From: Poa pratensis
Lineage: Eukaryota > Streptophyta > Magnoliopsida > Poales > Poaceae
Assembly (NCBI GenBank): GCA_947311845.1
Contig: CAMZMU010000111.1
Coordinates: 16,381,362 to 16,445,361 of the forward strand
Length of the DNA: 64,000 bases
Direction of reading: 5' to 3'
Part shown: one piece after another, positions 61,901 through 64,000 of the stretch
Position numbering within the stretch: position 1 is the first letter of the stretch
Layout of the letters: each line of letters opens with the position of its first letter
The notes under the pieces: generated by a model
Told to the model about the DNA's origin: nothing
Database searches by the model: none
Seen by the model: only the letters and a program-made list of their open reading frames with translations
Translations under genes and position numbers: made by a program

Positions 61901-64000
61901 AAGTCAAATGAGGCGAAACCTGTAGTGTCAGGTCAAGCTGTTTCCTGGTCAGGGAAAGGGGGTGTCGCAGAAGTTACTAATGGTGGAAACAGACGAAGCG
62001 GCTCGAGTGAGTCCAGTCCCAAAAACCCAGCATCTCATCATTCTTCAAAGGTTCTGACTGCTAAACATGGTGCTTCTGATGCTGTTGGAAAATTAAGTCC
62101 TCTCACAGCTGTCTCCTCAAAGTCGCAACACATGCCAGCAAATGTTGCAACCAACTTGAAGGATCCACCCTGCAAGTCAACTGGTGGTCCTGAGTTGCCA
62201 ACAGTGAGAGAGGAGAAAAGCAGCAGTTCAAGCCAATCTCTGAACAACAGTCACTCATGTTCAAGTGATCATGCAAAAGCATTTGGTTCTTCTTGGAAGG
62301 AGGACGCAAGAAGTTCTACTGCTGCATCTGGCAATGCTAGTAAAACTTCCGGGAGCTCTTCATGTGTCCTTCGAAGGGCAAAGAGTGCCCGTCTTGGTTC
62401 TGGGATACAGAAAGAAGCTACCGTGGGAAGATCTGCCTCACTCGATCGGTCCTTGTTCCAGGAAAAATCAGCACAATCTGGAATGGTGTCTGAGAAAGGA
62501 GGCGACACACCACCTGATAACGGTAATAGCCATAGATTGATAGTTCGCTTTCCAAATCCAAGCCGTAGTCCTGCTAGAAGTGTGAGTGGTGGCTCATTTG
62601 AGGACCCATCTGTCACTGGGAGTAGATCTTCATCTCCTGTGCCTGCCGATAAGCATGAACAGAATGGTCGGTGGGTGAAAATGAAGACTGAAAATTCCCG
62701 GCCTCAGTTAGCTTCTGATGCTAATGCTGAGTCTTGGCACAGCAATGAGATTAAAGGGGTTGCAGGTTCGGAGGAAGGTGATAAATCAGCATTCCTAACA
62801 TTGGAGGGCAACAGGACAACTGAAGAAGCTGGTAAGGATGCATGTGCATTGCGTGCTGCAAGTTCATTGCAAGTGAATGAGAAAGGCGTCTGCTCAAGTG
62901 AAACCAGGGGAAACTCATTCAACCCTATGAATGCATTAATTGAAATAAAATACTCTGAAGCTGGTCCTTCTTTGCAAGCTGGAGATGATACTGCGATGAA
63001 TCTTCTTGCTAGTGTGGCTGGAGAAATATCTAAATCTGAATCGATTTCTCCATCAGCTTCACCAAGAAATACATCTGTAAATCAAGTAGGCTGTGAAGGT
63101 GACAGCATTCAGAAGTTAAAAGTAGAATGTGACACAGTCCTGTCTCAGCGTCAAGCACCATCAGTTGTTGAGAAAGTCATTGTGGAGAAGCAAGAGACAG
63201 CTGATGCTTGTTTGATTGTAAAGGAGGAAGTGAATCAGAGGACCCACTTATCATTGCAAGACAACGATAAATGTACCACATCTACTGGCCTGTCACCTAA
63301 AAATGGTGCAGATTGTAATCCCGTTGAGTTGTCAGCAAAGACTGAAAACCAAGAACAGGAGTGCAAAAAAAATTGTTTTTCTGATCCTGGGGTTGATACA
63401 CAAGGTGATGGTGATCAAAACTCAAATATATCAATTCTGCTTTTATTGAGATTTGTATAGAATCTAATATGCATTCGTCTGCAGGTGAAGATCACAATGC
63501 ATGTGGAGCCGTGGAACAGTTGAAGATGGTCACATAAGCAGCCCTGATGTTGTCGGTACTACTTCAGGTGGCCAATGTAATTCAGTCGTTTCTAATCAGA
63601 AGTCAGAATTACGCCCTCCTGAGGAGTTGCAATTGTGTGCTCTCGATAAACACACCCATGACTTGTCGAAGTCAAGTGATCGAAAGCCACTTGCTGGTGG
63701 ACCAGATCAGTCGGAAGCCACCGATACATGTGGTAAATTAGATTTGAAGACTTCAGTTTCTCCAGTGCCTGTTTCTCTGAAAAAAGGTGAAGAAGTTATT
63801 AGCACAGTGGTCAAAGGGGAAGAAAAGGAGGAGCTTTCTTCCACTTCAGCTGATGTTAAGAAACTAGTTGTATTCCCAGGTGATGTGGCAAATGGGATTA
63901 AAGAGTCAAAAGATAGTTCCAGTGAATCGAGTAGCCATGTAAAACTCCGAGCTATCATATCTCAGGATATTGAGCACTGTCCAAAGAAACTGAGCGATGA
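58927..64000 (+). CDS. BAH and TFIIS N-terminal domain protein (SUO-like), 5' part
   Basis: Exon 1 58927-59172 (82 codons, MHGGGDGRRRPLVPHMWPAA, ends ADSFLK), exon 2 60721-61089, exon 3 61160-63404, exon 4 from 63485 (or 63520) past the window end. The BAH domain fills exon 2 (residues 83-205: DGREFRVGDCALF, IGLIRWIEKKEEG, EIFYSFHQDETSA, LLHPCKVAFL). The TFIIS N-terminal helical domain is at about 310-448 (EKLVQLMQLDRTERKIDLGG, LRRFVQLRGLPVLNEWL, LLRALAKLPI). After it comes a long Ser/Lys-rich tail. This order is that of Arabidopsis SUO, implicated in microRNA-mediated translational repression; a nuclear/chromatin role is inferred from the domains. The SUO C-terminal part lies outside the window. 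At exon 4 the best acceptor (63484) gives a frame that stops at TAA 63535-63537, while the conserved-looking frame (VEDGHISSPDVV) is one base off. Confidence 0.88.
59618..60230. repeat. Tandem duplication (~231 bp unit) in SUO-like intron 1
   Basis: TTTTGGACCACATAGCCCTA (59618) and TTTTGGACCACATATTCTAC (59998) start two diverged copies, which also share CATCAAGATA, CCCACAATTTTGATATCCTT / CCCACCATTTCTATATTCTT, and AAGTAAATAGGAGAC / AGGTAAATAGGAGAA. The first copy is lengthened by the Stowaway element at 59736. Confidence 0.7.
59736..59884. mobile_element. Stowaway MITE in SUO-like intron 1
   Basis: CTTCCTCCGTTCCTAATTAT on the left and ATATTATGGAAGGAGCGA on the right are inverted ends of Stowaway type, preceded by TA. 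About 149 bp. The right terminus is slightly diverged, so its last base is uncertain, but the interruption of the tandem repeat supports this length. Confidence 0.75.

Overview
The window is nuclear DNA of a grass, most likely a Pooideae/Triticeae-type genome. Genes carry many introns. Stowaway (CTCCCTCC...GGAGGGAG, TA duplications) and Tourist-like MITEs are common, and about half of the window is nested Ty3/Gypsy elements of the Tat type (second RNase H domain, antisense extra gene). Three host genes are well supported: (1) a complete 14-exon nucleobase-ascorbate transporter (NAT) gene on the minus strand, 8218-14177, 534 codons; (2) a complete 5-exon LSM12-like gene on the minus strand, 17280-23002, 181 codons, whose first intron has the hallmarks of a rare U12-type AT-AC intron; (3) the 5' part of a BAH + TFIIS N-terminal domain protein gene (SUO-like) on the plus strand, from 58927 past the window end.

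Layout. 1-8.2 kb is gene-poor and full of small DNA transposons: Tourist-like MITEs at 430-645, 6422-7228 and 7478-7734, a hAT MITE at 3812-4211, and a Mutator-like MITE at 6624-7137 sitting inside a Tourist-like one. A 1.9 kb PIF/Harbinger-like element at 1026-2931 carries a decayed gene fragment. There are also several tiny A/T-tract insertions flanked by 9-17 bp direct duplications. 8.2-23.2 kb holds the NAT and LSM12 genes, with MITEs in the LSM12 introns.

24.39-57.85 kb is a three-level nest. A DNA element of about 2.8 kb with short inverted ends and an 8-bp duplication CATCACGA (24389-57846) was hit by Gypsy element A (minus strand, 26373-57053, duplication GGTGT). Element A was in turn hit by Gypsy element B (plus strand, 40656-54914, duplication CTCGC). 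Element B is young (near-identical 0.94 kb LTRs) and almost intact: ORF1, gag-protease, RT, two RNase H regions and integrase, interrupted only by one in-frame TAG. It also carries an apparently intact five-exon antisense gene (49054-52933, 1116 codons) with its own TATA box. Element A has the same plan, including an antisense gene of the same family at 28112-30723, but is decayed and lacks the integrase core. Inside A, 30449-35480 and 35494-40528 are the same 5.03 kb sequence on either side of a run of 13 N, differing largely by single-base indels. This looks like an assembly artefact rather than a biological duplication.

The host genes are unrelated housekeeping-type functions: membrane transport of nucleobases, an Sm-like RNA-associated protein, and a chromatin/transcript-elongation-type domain protein. 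The retroelements explain almost all of the distance between LSM12 and the SUO-like gene.
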